The position numbers and the translations under genes were made by a program. Source: Hortaea werneckii (taxonomy: Eukaryota > Ascomycota > Dothideomycetes > Mycosphaerellales > Teratosphaeriaceae). From it: DNA of 64,000 nucleotides. Below the pieces are notes generated by a model. The model did no database searches. It saw nothing but the letters and a program-made list of their open reading frames with translations, and had not been told where the DNA came from. Positions 10,884-22,267 of this stretch are shown here, piece by piece; position 1 is the first letter of the stretch, and every line of letters starts with the position of its first letter. The stretch covers positions 1 through 64,000 of the forward strand of contig JBAOKB010000046.1 of assembly GCA_037044905.1 (NCBI GenBank), in the 5' to 3' direction.

Positions 10884-12885
10884 ATGGCGTCAGCCCGTAG
10901 CACAACAGCAGCCGTCGACCAAACTGCCCAGCATGTATCCCAGGCCAGCTCATCAACCTGGGAGCGCATAACGAGCTGGTACGGCGAGAATAAGGTGCTC
11001 GCATGGACGGTGGCAGGTGTGACAGTCGTGGTGGCAGGAGGCAGCATATACTATCTCTCGCAGCCCCCGAAGGCCTCAGAGCAGGAGAAGAAGGCGAAGA
11101 AGGACAGGCGAAAAGCTGCCAAGGCTGCGAAGGCCGAGGAGGGCAAGGCAGGCACAGAGAAGGATGCCGCCGCTGGTGCGCCCAAGGCTGCAAAGGCGGA
11201 AGAGGTCGCCGAGGAGGAGCTGCCGACGGTGACGGAGGAGAGTGTCGTGTCGCTGTCCGAGCAGGAGCGCAAGGACTATGCCGCCAAGTTGAAGGCGGCA
11301 GGCAACAAGGCATACGGTAGCAAAGACTACAACCGAGCTATCGACCTTTACGGGCAGGCCATCCTCTGCAAGGCCGACCCGGTCTTCTACTCTAACCGCG
11401 CGGCATGTTGGAACGCTTTGGGCAACTGGCAAAAGGTCATCGAGGACACCACTGCCGCTGTCAACCTGGACCCGGAATACGTCAAGGCTCTGAACAGGCG
11501 AGCCAACGCTTATGAGCAGGACGGCAAGTTCTCCGAGGCGCTCCTCGACTACACCGCGAGCTGCATCATCGACCAATTCCGCAACGACCAGTCTGCCCAG
11601 GCTGTCGAGCGCCTGCTGAAGAAGGTCGCTGAGAGCAAGGCACGCGCGATCATGGAGGGCAAGGAGAAGCGCCTGCCTTCGCCGACCTTCGTGTCCAACT
11701 ACCTGCAGTCATTCCGTGTCCGTGAACTTCCGGAGGGCATTAAGGAGACCGACGACCTGCCGGAAGGCAGCGGCCTGTGGAACCTCCGTAAGGGTCTGCA
11801 AGCCATCCACACAAGGACCGGTGAGGGTTACAACGAGGCGTCGCAAGCATTCGACAAGGCCGTGGAGGCTGGCGGTCTTGGCCAGCACGAGGCCTACGCG
11901 TACAACATGCGCGGTACCTTCCGCTACCTGAAGGGCGAGAACGAGGCAGCTCTGGCCGACCTTAACAAGTCCATCGATCTTGACCCAGCCCTCGTCCAGA
12001 GCTACGTCAAGCGGGCGTCCATGCACCTTGAGCAGAGTGAGCTACACACGCCAGATCTGAACACGACAAGACAAAGTACTGACAATTTTACTCTAGGCAA
12101 CCGTGACGCAGCTGCCAATGACTTCGAAGTCGCCATGCAGCACAACTCCACCGACCCCGACATCTTCTACCACCGTGCACAGCTCCACTTCATCCTTTCC
12201 GAGTTCTCTCTCGCCGCAACTGACTACCAGAAATCCATCGACCTCGACTCCTCCTTCATCTTCTCGCACATCCAGCTTGGTGTCACGCAGTACAAGATGG
12301 GCTCGATCGCCTCCAGCATGGCGACCTTCCGACGCTGCATCAAGAACTTTGGCGACAAGAGCGACGTGTACAACTACTACGGTGAGCTGCTGCTCGACCA
12401 GCAGAAGTACCAAGAGGCGGTGGAGAAGTTCGAGACGGCGGTCGAGATGGAGAGGAAGAGCGTGGGTGAGAGGGGCGGCATGAACGTGCTGCCGCTGATC
12501 AACAAGGCGCTTGCGTTGTTCCAGTGGAAGCAGGACTTCAGTGCTGCGGAGGAGCTTTGCCAGAAGGCCTTGATCAGTAAGTCCATGTCCACCCAGCCAT
12601 TAGATCAGAACCGCAGAAAACTAACCAAATGCAATAGTCGACCCCGAGTGCGACATTGCCGTTGCAACGATGGCTCAGCTGCTCCTGCAGCAGGGCAAGG
12701 TCATCGATGCGCTGAAGTACTTCGAGCGCGCCGCCGAGCTCAGCCGCACCGAAGGCGAGATCGTCAACGCCCTGTCGTACGCCGAGGCCACCAGGACCCA
12801 GCTCGAGGTCCAGGAGAAGTACCCGCAGCTCGCTGCCAAGCTGCAGGGTATGGGCGCCGGTATGGGCGGCCCGGCGATGAGATAG
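10884..12885 (+). CDS. TOM70: Mitochondrial import receptor Tom70
   Basis: Exons 10884-12036, 12097-12576 and 12638-12885, giving 626 aa, close to the about 617 aa of yeast Tom70. A single N-terminal membrane anchor (about residues 37-57, VLAWTVAGVTVVVAGG...) is followed by a charged Lys/Ala/Glu-rich linker and then tetratricopeptide repeats. The first begins near residue 135 with KAAGNKAYGSKDYNRAIDLY, and more run to the C-terminus (for example AYNMRGTFRYLKGENEAALADL and YHRAQLHFILSEFSLAATDY). Tom70 sits in the outer mitochondrial membrane, docks Hsp70/Hsp90-bound precursors such as carrier proteins and passes them to the TOM channel. Intron 1 is 60 nt and has no in-frame stop, so unspliced reading stays open; the TPR phase and the flanking splice sites support removal. 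Confidence 0.93.
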
Positions 12886-14112
12886 TGTGATTCGCCTGAG
12901 ACTCATACGGAAGTGGAGGTGACAGCTGGGTTGGAGATGCGCGGGTGAGGATGAAGTAATAAGTGAGGATGAGACGGGCTACTTGAAATATCGGTGGGTC
13001 CGATCAGAGATGTGGGGGTGTCTGTATATGATAAGAGGAACGGCTCTGGTGGCGAGGACACGCCCGAGGCCTCCGGATGGGAAGAAAGAAGTTGTCGGCG
13101 GTAGGGAAAGGCAGTGAGAGGCAGGAGGCCGGAACAATCCGCGACCGATGATGGATGAACGGGAGAGGACGTGCATGCTATCTTTCCCCATGGCGACTTT
13201 CCTGTCACCTCGGAAACGGCTTGCTGGTTCTCCAAGACGAGGAAGGGAGGTCTGGAGCGTTCCGCTTGCATCTTTTTTAAAAATGAGAGGGGCGCTGGAA
13301 GCCTTCTGGGCCCTCTTTTGTTGTATTTCTACGCTACTTACTCCATGTGTGCATACATAAACTTAACTCCTCAGATTTTGTTTCTTTCTTCCTCGTCTCT
13401 TTCTTCTCTTGTCCTTCTTCAAGGAGTTGTATCTAATGTGAGGGAGCAGTGGGACTTAAGCCGTAAAGATCAGAAAGAAGGAAAGGAAGAATACAACCGG
13501 TTGAATAAAAGAGATTGGGGAAGAAAAGGAAAGTGACTTATAAAAAACCAAGGAGGCAGGAAGAGGCGGTAGAAAAGGAGGAGATGAAGAAGGAATCCAA
13601 AGAACAAAAGCTAATAAGAGGAATATCAGGGAGCAAAGAAAAGACTGGTTTAGGGAAAAATCAAAAAGAATGCGAAAAGGAAAAGGAAAAGGAAAAGGAT
13701 CATCAGATGTTTTGAACATGTTGTAGGGTTTGCATTCCCTCAAGCCTAAGCCTAAAGCTACTGAATAAAAGGTATCTCCAACTCCACCCGGAAAAAACTC
13801 CCAAGGACATCTCTCATGAAGATATAATTCTCTCTGTTTTTGTGTGCTCCTGTCCTGTCCTCAAATCCTCTCATGCTATCCGTGTGATCTGGGTATATGA
13901 ATTCATCTTGATCACTTTCGCGGCCGTTTGAAAAAATCATGTCGCCACCCCCGTGCTTGTTCCCGTGAAATGCTTATGCAATGCCCTGTTGAATGACGCC
14001 TGGAAAATCCGTTTTCCCAAAAAGAAGTGAACTCAGTCACTGGTGTATAGAAGGGTAAAGATGATGCATGGCGTGCCTGACGCTTATGCCTTGAATGCCG
14101 TTGGAGTTTGCT
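12886..14112. other. Convergent intergenic region, purine-rich tract
   Basis: This lies between the stops of TOM70 (+) and the amylase (-). About 13440-13700 is strongly purine-rich on the + strand (repeated AAGGAAAAGG-type units near 13675-13700) and follows a C/T-rich stretch at 13380-13430. No gene was recognised. Confidence 0.5.
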
Positions 14113-16046
14113 TTATGCGGAGGTCTCTTGTGCAGCCGGCGCTCTGACCTTCTTGACGAATCCCGTCTCGGATCTCTGCTTGTTGTGGTTGTGCCACCAA
14201 GGCTTGGAGTCGGCCGTGGTAGTGACCGACCTCGCCTCGTAAGTTGCTGTAGCAGTTGCGTATACCGTTGTGGTTGTGCCGTCTGCATAGCGCGTTGCTG
14301 GAGCACCAGCGGTTGTAAAGGTGGTAAAGCTGATAGGCGGACCGACGACATATGATGGCGAGGCATCACCGGAGTTGTCGGACGACGAATCGTTACCAGA
14401 GTTGTCCGATGAGGAGTCGTCGTTGGAGTCGTTGGAGTCGTCGGATGACGAACCATCGCCCGAGTTTGAGCCTGAGCCACAGAGACCACCGGTGCTGTCA
14501 GAGGGGTAGAATGCCATGGATTGACCGTTGCTAATGGTAACGGAGATGCTACCGTCATCGTTGGCCTTCATGGTGTTACAAGAGATGAGGTCAGTGACCT
14601 GAGCGCCGCCCGAGAAGCCGGTATTGCCGATGGTGACAGTCGCGTCGGAGGACGACGAGCCAAGGTTGCTGGTAACGAAAGTCATCTTGCCCTTGCGCAT
14701 ACCGAGGACATGGTCGCCAGTGTAAGTGGGCCAGGCGTTGTAGCTGAGGTAGCTACCGTCGTCGGAGATAGCCTGCTTGCGGATCTTGTTCAGGTTCGTG
14801 ACAAGCTTGTAGAGCTCGGCATCGGTGTTGTATTTGGAGAACCAAATCGCCTCGCGGTTGTACGGGTCGCTGCTGCCACCGAGGGCATTGTAGTGCTGCT
14901 CCTGGCCTTCGTAGATGATCGGAATACCGTCTGCCAGCATCGTGTAGGTGATGATGTTCCTTGCGAGTGCCATGTCACCATTGAGAGAGGCGAAGCGAGG
15001 CTGGTCGTGGTTCTCGCTGAAAGATCCAACCAGGGACATGTCGGTGCATTCGGACTTAACCGCGTTGACCATGTTTGCGAGTCCCGAGATGGAGCCGCTG
15101 GTGCTCTTGAAAGCATCGACAAGAGGGAAGTACTGGCCATAGTTCATGACGCCAGGCACGTAGTCCTGGAAGTCGCAGACGTACTTCGCCCCTGAGGCGT
15201 AAGCCTCGCCGATCATGTAGACACCAGCAGCTTGCTGAAAGCCTGACCAGAAGCCAGTCTCGACCTCCATGATGGTATCCAAGCGCAAGCCGTCGATGCC
15301 ATACTCAGAAACAAGACCGTGGATCCACTTTTGGTAACCTTGGCGGACGTTGTCGTCTTCAGTGCGGAGGTCAGGAAGAGGCACTTTCTCGTCGCCAAGC
15401 CAGCAGTCGTGAAGGTTCTCGAGGTCACTCAGGTCGCCGAAATCGATTGGGCAGTATGGAGTGTGGTACTGAGACTTCTCGTTGAACGGGTTGAAGGATG
15501 AGTAGTCGACGGTATCCGGAGAGCCGTTCCAACCGTTGTGGTTCACAACGACGTCGACCATGAGATACTGCGCAGACAAGGTTAGCTGAAGTCCCACGTG
15601 ATTGTGCTAGTATGTGGGGAAGAGTGAATACTACTTACCATGCCCCTTGAGTGCAGCGCCTTCGAAAGTGACTTGAGATCATCTGAGGTACCGAAGTGAG
15701 AGTTGATGCTGTAGAGGTCCTGTTGCCAGTATCCGTGGTAGGCCTCGCCGTATGCCGTTTTACCCTCAATCTGGGCAGTGATCGGAGAAATCCAGATAGC
15801 ATCGAAGCCCATGCCCTGAATGTAGTCGAGGTGATTCTGAATGCCTTTGAAGCTGCCACCGCAGTAGAGTCCTTCGCCGGTGTTACATGTCGCGCTCGTG
15901 CTACCGTCAGTGCGTGCGAAGCGGTCGGTAAGTACTTGGTAAATGCTGCGGCCGCGCCATTGGTCGGGCGTGGCAGCAGATGCTTGCAACGGGTTCAATG
16001 CCAAGCTCAGGGCAGCTATACTCGCGAGAATACTCGAAGAGTACAT
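14113..16046 (-). CDS. Secreted GH13 alpha-amylase with long C-terminal tail
   Basis: Exon 1 is 16046-15639 and exon 2 is 15567-14113 (71-nt intron, phase 0), giving 620 aa. A signal peptide of about 24 residues ends QASA. Glycoside hydrolase 13 motifs are intact: DVVVNHNG, GLRLDTI with nucleophile D233, GEAYASG with acid/base E257, and SENHDQPRF with D324. These are spaced exactly as the D206/E230/D297 triad of Taka-amylase. The enzyme hydrolyses alpha-1,4 glucan bonds in starch outside the cell. It is about 120 residues longer than Taka-amylase: after the domain C sandwich comes a Ser/Asp/Asn-rich linker (about 515-550) and a Thr-rich, then basic tail. No CBM20 starch-binding module is visible. 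The start was chosen at the signal-peptide Met; the frame stays open upstream without an ATG. Confidence 0.92.
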
Positions 16047-16286
16047 TGTGATAGGTAGTGTCGGGGATTTGCCGGTAGCAGCTTGCAGGTAATCAAGTAT
16101 GATCAAGCAGTGAAGTAGTGCAGGTGTTTTACTTGATGTTGAAAAGAGGAATGTTGGAAGATATATTGATCGAAGTTGTGAGACTCTGTGCAAGACAGGA
16201 CTCGTTGCTTGTGTAGCAGTAGAGAGAAGAAGAAGTAGTGTGATGATGATGATGATGAAAAAAAAAAAGTCGAGTGCGGCTTGCCT

Positions 16287-16294
16287 CTTTTATC
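16287..16294 (-). promoter_or_regulatory. TATA-like element of amylase gene
   Basis: Minus-strand GATAAAAG lies about 245 nt upstream of the ATG. It is followed by a TGA/ATG-type trinucleotide run with an adjoining A tract at about 16235-16270 (+ strand) that would lie in the leader. Plausible only. Confidence 0.3.
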
Positions 16295-19200
16295 CTCGTG
16301 ATACCTACAGCTTGAAGTGGGCATGTGCCTGGTGACTGGCTGCTATAGCTGCCTTTGCTAGCCGCTGGCAGCTGCTCGCCATCACAGTTGGGGTGGCAGA
16401 ATACTGCACGCCATGGAATTATTGCAGAAGAGCTGAACAAAAGCGTGAGCCTGGTGTTCTCCCGACCCGGCAAACGGTGGGTGTGTGCTCAGAGGGGTAT
16501 AATACCCGGCCACGGTAACCTTGCCATACATTATGCGTGGACGTGCAGGGAGCCAGGGCTGGCGGTATTAAGACGTGGGTGCGCAGAATCAACGGGTTGG
16601 CGACAAAACAGCCCGCCCGTTGTAGGTACAGGGCTGGAGGTCGACGTTGCGGTTGGTTGCGTCGTCGATCATGGGTTGGTATGGCTTGGCGCCTCACGAA
16701 TAGCGCCAACGGTCGAAGTGGGAAGGAGCAAGACCTGGCCCTTGCACCAAGATTGTCTAACGGTTTCATCAACCAGCCAACCAGCCCTCCAATACGTTCA
16801 AATACGTGGCGGCGCAATGTGTAGACCTGTCGTGAATAGGGCTGTTCTGGCTGACTTCATGCCCGTCCTGGTCTATTCTTCGTCCTAATTCCTCAGAACA
16901 TTCCCAACCAGCGGACTTCTAGTCGAGCATGCGAGAGCTAGCGGGCCCTATAGGAGAGGTTATGGAGGTGCCAGACTTGCCAGCATCGGGGCCGCTGATC
17001 CTTCCGGCATATGTGCGCCCTTGAGGTACAGCGTCGTTTTGATTGCTGGACGTGATGCATTGTAGACAGCTGACTGCATCTTATGCCGCATGTGCGGGCC
17101 GATGGTAACCTACAAGATACTCGAGAGCGTGCCGTGATGCTCGCATTCATCCGTGTAGATGCGCAGTCCTCCACAATGCCGAGGGATGGGTCGGGTGAGA
17201 GGCGGCAGCAGGTACGCGCGGTTTCTTTCAGACGCCACTGGAATGATCACAAGCCGGCGACGTGGCGCAATGAATTTTTAGTCATCCGTCGCTGACCTTC
17301 ACTCCATCCCCTTCCACCCTTTACGCCAAAAAGCCGCTCATTGCCGCATCTGACCTTGATGAAAGACCTTTGCTCGCCGCGCCGGGTTTGGGTGGTGAAG
17401 ATCTTTCAGCTCCTGTGCTTTCCGCAGGTACATGTGAGATGGAAAAGAAAGAACACGGGAAGAGCAAGCAACAGCCAGTAAGAACAGTATAATAACACAT
17501 GCAGTGGCATAGCTGTATGGATGTGTGAGCGCAATAATTCGTAGAGGCCAGGAACGAGGTCAGCTAAGGGCTCCACTTTACCATGCAGGTGACGCAGGGA
17601 AGCGACGGCCACTGCCGCAGCTAGGGCTAGTAGGGAAGGTACAGTGCACTCCACACGGGGGATAGGCTGCAATCCGACAACCAAGTTCGGCCGCTCGTCT
17701 CACATGGACGACGTCGAAAAAAGCTACGTTAGCAAACACCTTGTCTCGCCGTGGTACAGACCAGCGCCTTGCGCGTTGGACCGAGTGGAGGCGGCCGAGA
17801 CACTTCCGGTGAGGGTCATCTCGGCAGGTATCACAATGTATCGCAACGCGCCGCCTGACTTCCCGCACGCGCAGGGCGATCCGACAACACATGCGTTGTT
17901 GTCATCGATTGTGCAAGTAGAGACCGATTGCCCTTCTTCATGCGGCCTTCCAGATGCCGATCTCCCCAGCAAGTGGCCTTGCGGGGCACTTGGGAGCACC
18001 ATGCAGTCGGATAAAGTGGAGATGGGTAAAGCCAGGCCAGAACCTGGGAGCACATCCCGGCCCAGGCCAGTTGCAGAAGTCATTAGGTGCGCTCCAATCG
18101 ACTGACCAGCTGTGCTTGCACGTGCCGAGGTCAAGATCACGAGCGAGCTGCACGAGCAGGGAAGCAGTCGGGGCAGCAAGACACATGGGCGCAAGGGCTT
18201 GTAACGGTCATCTCTCTGAAACGTATAAAATCTATGACGATTCGTATGTGCTGCAGTGCATGAAACTTCAATAACCCTGCCAGAACAGATATGCATTTCA
18301 CATTCTTCTCGCTAAGCGCTCACGCAAGATCAATTCAAGTAACGCCAGTGAAAAGAAAAAAAAAAAAAAAGTATGCACGCATTCATACGCAAATGAGAAA
18401 GCAACCATGAACATCTGTCCAGCTTCGAGATCCAACTTTCGGACCGGGTAGAAGCTCTATAGGCATGGCAGCAATGAAGTCGACTTAAGCGTCCAGAACA
18501 CGAGGTGTTCTGAAGGTCCCTGCAGGTCCAGCTTTCGCAAGGCTGGGCCCGTCTCCACAATATGTGCATCTTATAAACCTGCGAAGGATCCGGCTAAAAG
18601 GTCCACCGGCTTCAGAGGGGAGATGGACGAATCCGATATAGGCTTTGAAGGTAGGACTATCATCTGCTGTTGTGGGCTGAGATTTTTCTTAGTGGCCCTA
18701 GTCATGCGGATCACCGTTTTCCATCAGCTAATTGTACGAATTTGACACTGATAGATAGATCTGTGTTGGATATATGCCATATTGTGTCTGTAGGTTGTTT
18801 TCTTTTCGACGACTTGGTACAACATTCAAGCCGTGTAGCCTTGTATTGAAGATCCGTAGCCACGTCGACAGACGATCTGCTTTCCCGTTTCAAACTGGCC
18901 CGCGTTTGTGCCCACTTCGAAAGATCTGCAGGCTTGCTGCCGCCTCTTACCTATAGACCTTCACTGTCCAAGGAACGACTCTTGTGCCGGCCAGCGTTGC
19001 ATCCATGCTTTTTCAGATACCCGGCCAAGGCATCCAGGCTGCAGACATGGTGGTGTCCTGCATCCCTGCCGCTCGTAGCAACTAGCGCCATTCAAGTCCC
19101 TTCCGCAGCCTTTGATCTTTCCAGCTGCATACACCACACCATCAAACCGTCCGGCCCTACCCCAGCAGCTCGCCCATCCTTGACGGCCGGGGAAAAGCTG

Positions 19201-19357
19201 CTCCTTACACCGCCTTTGAGAGCGACCCCATCATCATCGCTCACTCCTTTCAACAACCTTAGCGCCCCCCTGCAAGTCCCATCGCTGATACCTTGCTGAT
19301 GCCATCACACTTTCACGAGACACAAGGGAATGAGCTTGCTCAATCCAGCTCAACATT
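16295..19357. other. Long stretch without a supported gene
   Basis: This is the upstream region of the amylase and the 3' side of the MAPKK. The longest open frames are 17644-18105 (+) and 18296-17724 (-). They overlap each other, show no domain, signal peptide or splice support, and are typical GC-rich chance frames. An A tract of about 19 nt lies near 18354-18371. I see no tRNA or rRNA. Confidence 0.45.
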
Positions 19358-21051
19358 TTATGATTGCCACCCACTAGGACCTCCACCTATCCTCTCAGCT
19401 CTTGGGGCTCTCCGTTGACTACCATCGCTCCGATCGCTGCCGGAAGTATCCGGCCTGCTCCTGCTTCCTGGCGCCTCCCGAATAGGCAGATTCATTTGAT
19501 ATCCGGCGCGCGGCTGCGCCTGCGGGTCTCGCTGTTGCTGCTGTAGGTATCCCGGTAACGCTTGGGCACTGCTCGTTCGTGCTGGGAAGACCGGGCGTTC
19601 TGAGGACGCGGAAGCTCCTGGTGCCCTGGCACTCGGGACGCCATTGCCGTTCGCGTCATTGGCGCTGGGTGAAGCAATTGGGATCTCGCCTTCGATTACT
19701 CTCCGCGTCGCTGTCAAGGGCGTCTCTACCTTCTCCCTACCTGCGTGACCAGGCTGTGTGCCGTAGGAGTCCTGTCTCGCCGTTCTCGGTGTCCTTCCAT
19801 CCGCACTTCTTTGCTCGCCCTCACCGTGCTCTCCTCGCAACAACGCTTTCGTACTTGGACTCAATTGTGGCGCAAGGTGACTTTTGCGGTTGTGCTTCTC
19901 CATTAGCCCAATGGCCCATGCCTCCAGATCCACTGGCGTTCGTTTCGCCGCTTGCAGGAATGGGTCGTTATCATAAAGCTCCTGTGGTGTCGGCCGCTCG
20001 TCCGGATTCTTCATCAGGCATTTTGCTATTACGTCTTCAAGAATCTGTGGGAAAGCGTCGCTTTTGGGCAACTTCGGGCTCGGTTCCAATACGATCTGCT
20101 GAAGGAGGTCGAGGATACCCTGTGGACCGCCTGCGTCCTCATCGTCCTCATCCGCATCGTCGCTTGGGCTGAATGGGAACTTGCCAATGGCCAGCTCCAT
20201 GAGTGTAAGACCTACACTCCAGACGTCGCTTTTGACCGTGTATGCACCTCCTTGAATTCGTTCCGGGGCCATGTACATGCCTGTGCCGACGAAGGTATCC
20301 GCCACACTGTTCTCGAGCTCTGAGGAAACGCCAAAGTCACACAGCTTGATCTGCCCCTTGCTGTTAACGAGGACGTTTGAGGGTTTGATGTCGCGATGCA
20401 TGATCTTGTGTGCGAGGTAGAGGTACTTCAGACCACCAAGGACGGCTTCGGCGATCTTGCCCAAGATATCCACTCGGATTGGGCCGAATGACTTGCTTAT
20501 ACTGTCCAGAGAGCTAAACACCATTTGAATCAGCTTACTGTTGCATGTTCAGGAGAGCAATCTAGATGCAATCCACGTTTAAATGCTGATGAGCGGCATA
20601 CATACCCGCAGTCTGCGTATTCCATGCACATGGTAACATCTCCGCTGTCGTTCATAAAAGCACCGTAGAAGCTAACGATGTATGGGCTGTTACATTCGTG
20701 CATAATCTGGAGCTCCCTTACTATCCGTTTGCGAACCTCTTTCTTTGCTTCGACGTGGATGATTTTCCTAGCCATAACGATGTTCCACCCGCGATGCCTG
20801 ACCTTACTGACTGTGCCGCCATTGCCTGAGCCGAGGTCTTTTATCCATTCCAAATCTTCGGTACGCCAGTCGGGACGAAACTCGACGCCTATTTCAAGGG
20901 TGTCTGCACGGTTGGAGGAAGGGTTTGCCAGAGACTTGGGCAGCTGAGCATCAGGCTCGGCGGGCTCGGCGGGTTTGGCTTGTGGTGCAGATAAGGCGAG
21001 GCCTTTGACATTCTTCCTCTTCATTGTGCGTGCTTTGAATTGGTCGCCCAT
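19358..21051 (-). CDS. STE7: MAP kinase kinase, Ste7/Mst7/MEK-2 type
   Basis: Exon 1 is 21051-20606 and exon 2 is 20513-19358 (92-nt intron), giving 533 aa. The N-terminus FKARTMKRKNVKGLALSAPQ is the signature of the filamentous-fungal Ste7 orthologue. Kinase features follow: Gly-rich loop LGSGNGGTVSKV, catalytic Lys in MARKII, CMEYADCGSLD hinge, HRDIKPSN catalytic loop, DFG, and the activation segment ELENSVADTFVGTGMYMAPE with the phosphorylatable S/T pair (NSVADT). After the conserved TPVDLEAWAIGLMEKHNRKS motif comes a C-terminal extension of about 165 residues rich in Gln, Ser, Pro and Arg. It should act between the Ste11 MAPKKK and the Fus3/Kss1-type MAPK that controls mating, hyphal fusion and, in pathogens, infection structures. 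It is divergent from SPT6. Confidence 0.93.
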
Positions 21052-22267
21052 TTTCGTGGGATTGTGGCCACCGAGGTGGACTTGGGGTCGAGAGGGGTTG
21101 GAGGGGGGATAATCGAAGCCCTAGGTCAGGACGATGGAGAAGTACGGTGAAATGGCTTTCTCCTGCTTATGTTCGATCAACACCACCTGGCAGGCAGTAT
21201 GGCAGCCCAAAAGCCCCTATCGCTCGCAGCCTTTAATCAATCCCTTCACAGGCGTGTCACTTTCCGTCGAATGGCGGCAGTGAACAACGGTCGGCAGCCA
21301 ATCACCCGGCCAAGCCAACAACTTGCGCGCTTGTAAGTTGTCTGCGCGTCCACAATCTCCTTTACAGCGCACACGGCAATATCTGTACGCTGTCCGCGAG
21401 TAATTCAGTAATTGGTAGTGCTCGTCTGTACGACAGCAGAGAGACTACAGCTTGTGGAGGACATGCGGGTCGAGAAGTAGGCCGCAGCTTGCAGCGGTAG
21501 GGGTCTTAGGGAGAGTGGGGCAGTCAATATATTGACTCGGGTTCTTGCCTTTTATGGAATGAAACGTTCGATAGGCCCATACACACGAGACACGTTAGTG
21601 CCTGACAGAGAGTGACGTGGTATCGCAACTTGTGCTTACAGCAGAAGGACGGGGCCCAAAAGCAGATTGAGAATCGGTAAATTATATTCACCTTTTCGGA
21701 GGAAGGTCTACGTAGAACGTCCCTGTCTCGGATGTCGTCTCGTTCCTAGGCAGCGGGCGGGAGCAACCTCCACTACCCGGCTGAGCGCCAGAAGTCATGG
21801 ACCGGACAGATTGAAAGTTGAGAATTGTTGCGGCCGTACGAACACCCGATCTCTCACGCGGCCTGCCTCAGTGCCTTATGGTCCAGAGTCAATAGGTCGC
21901 GACTACCTGGGTATAATTACACCCATGTAATCGAAAAATCGACACAGTAATATAGTACACTAGCAAGTCTCACGTGATGCGCGATGCGGGAGTGTCCGTT
22001 AAGCCTCAGGCTGCCGCGACAACGGTCTGAGCTTCAGGTTCGCGACTTTGTGCCCCGGCGTCGATTGCGGCAGACCATCCATACCTTGATGCTCTACTCA
22101 TCTTCGCCTCTCGTCAGACAGTCTCCCTTCTCATCCAGATCTCTCATCGCTGGAGCAACGCGATCGACAACCATACGCTCTCCATCCTCATTGAACCACG
22201 GCCTGCCCCTTCAGTGAGCGCGAGCTGCGACCTCCTTTCCTGACGCGCGTGATACTGGACTGCGAAC
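21052..22267. other. Divergent promoter region of MAPKK and SPT6
   Basis: About 1.2 kb between two divergent conserved genes. No gene, tRNA or repeat was recognised. Confidence 0.45.

Noticed and set aside
14521..15195. 224-codon + ORF inside the amylase
   Set aside because: Exact shadow of the GH13 catalytic region, whose motifs are intact on the other strand.
17724..18296. 190-codon minus-strand ORF
   Set aside because: GC-rich, overlaps a similarly long + frame, no domain, signal peptide or splice support.
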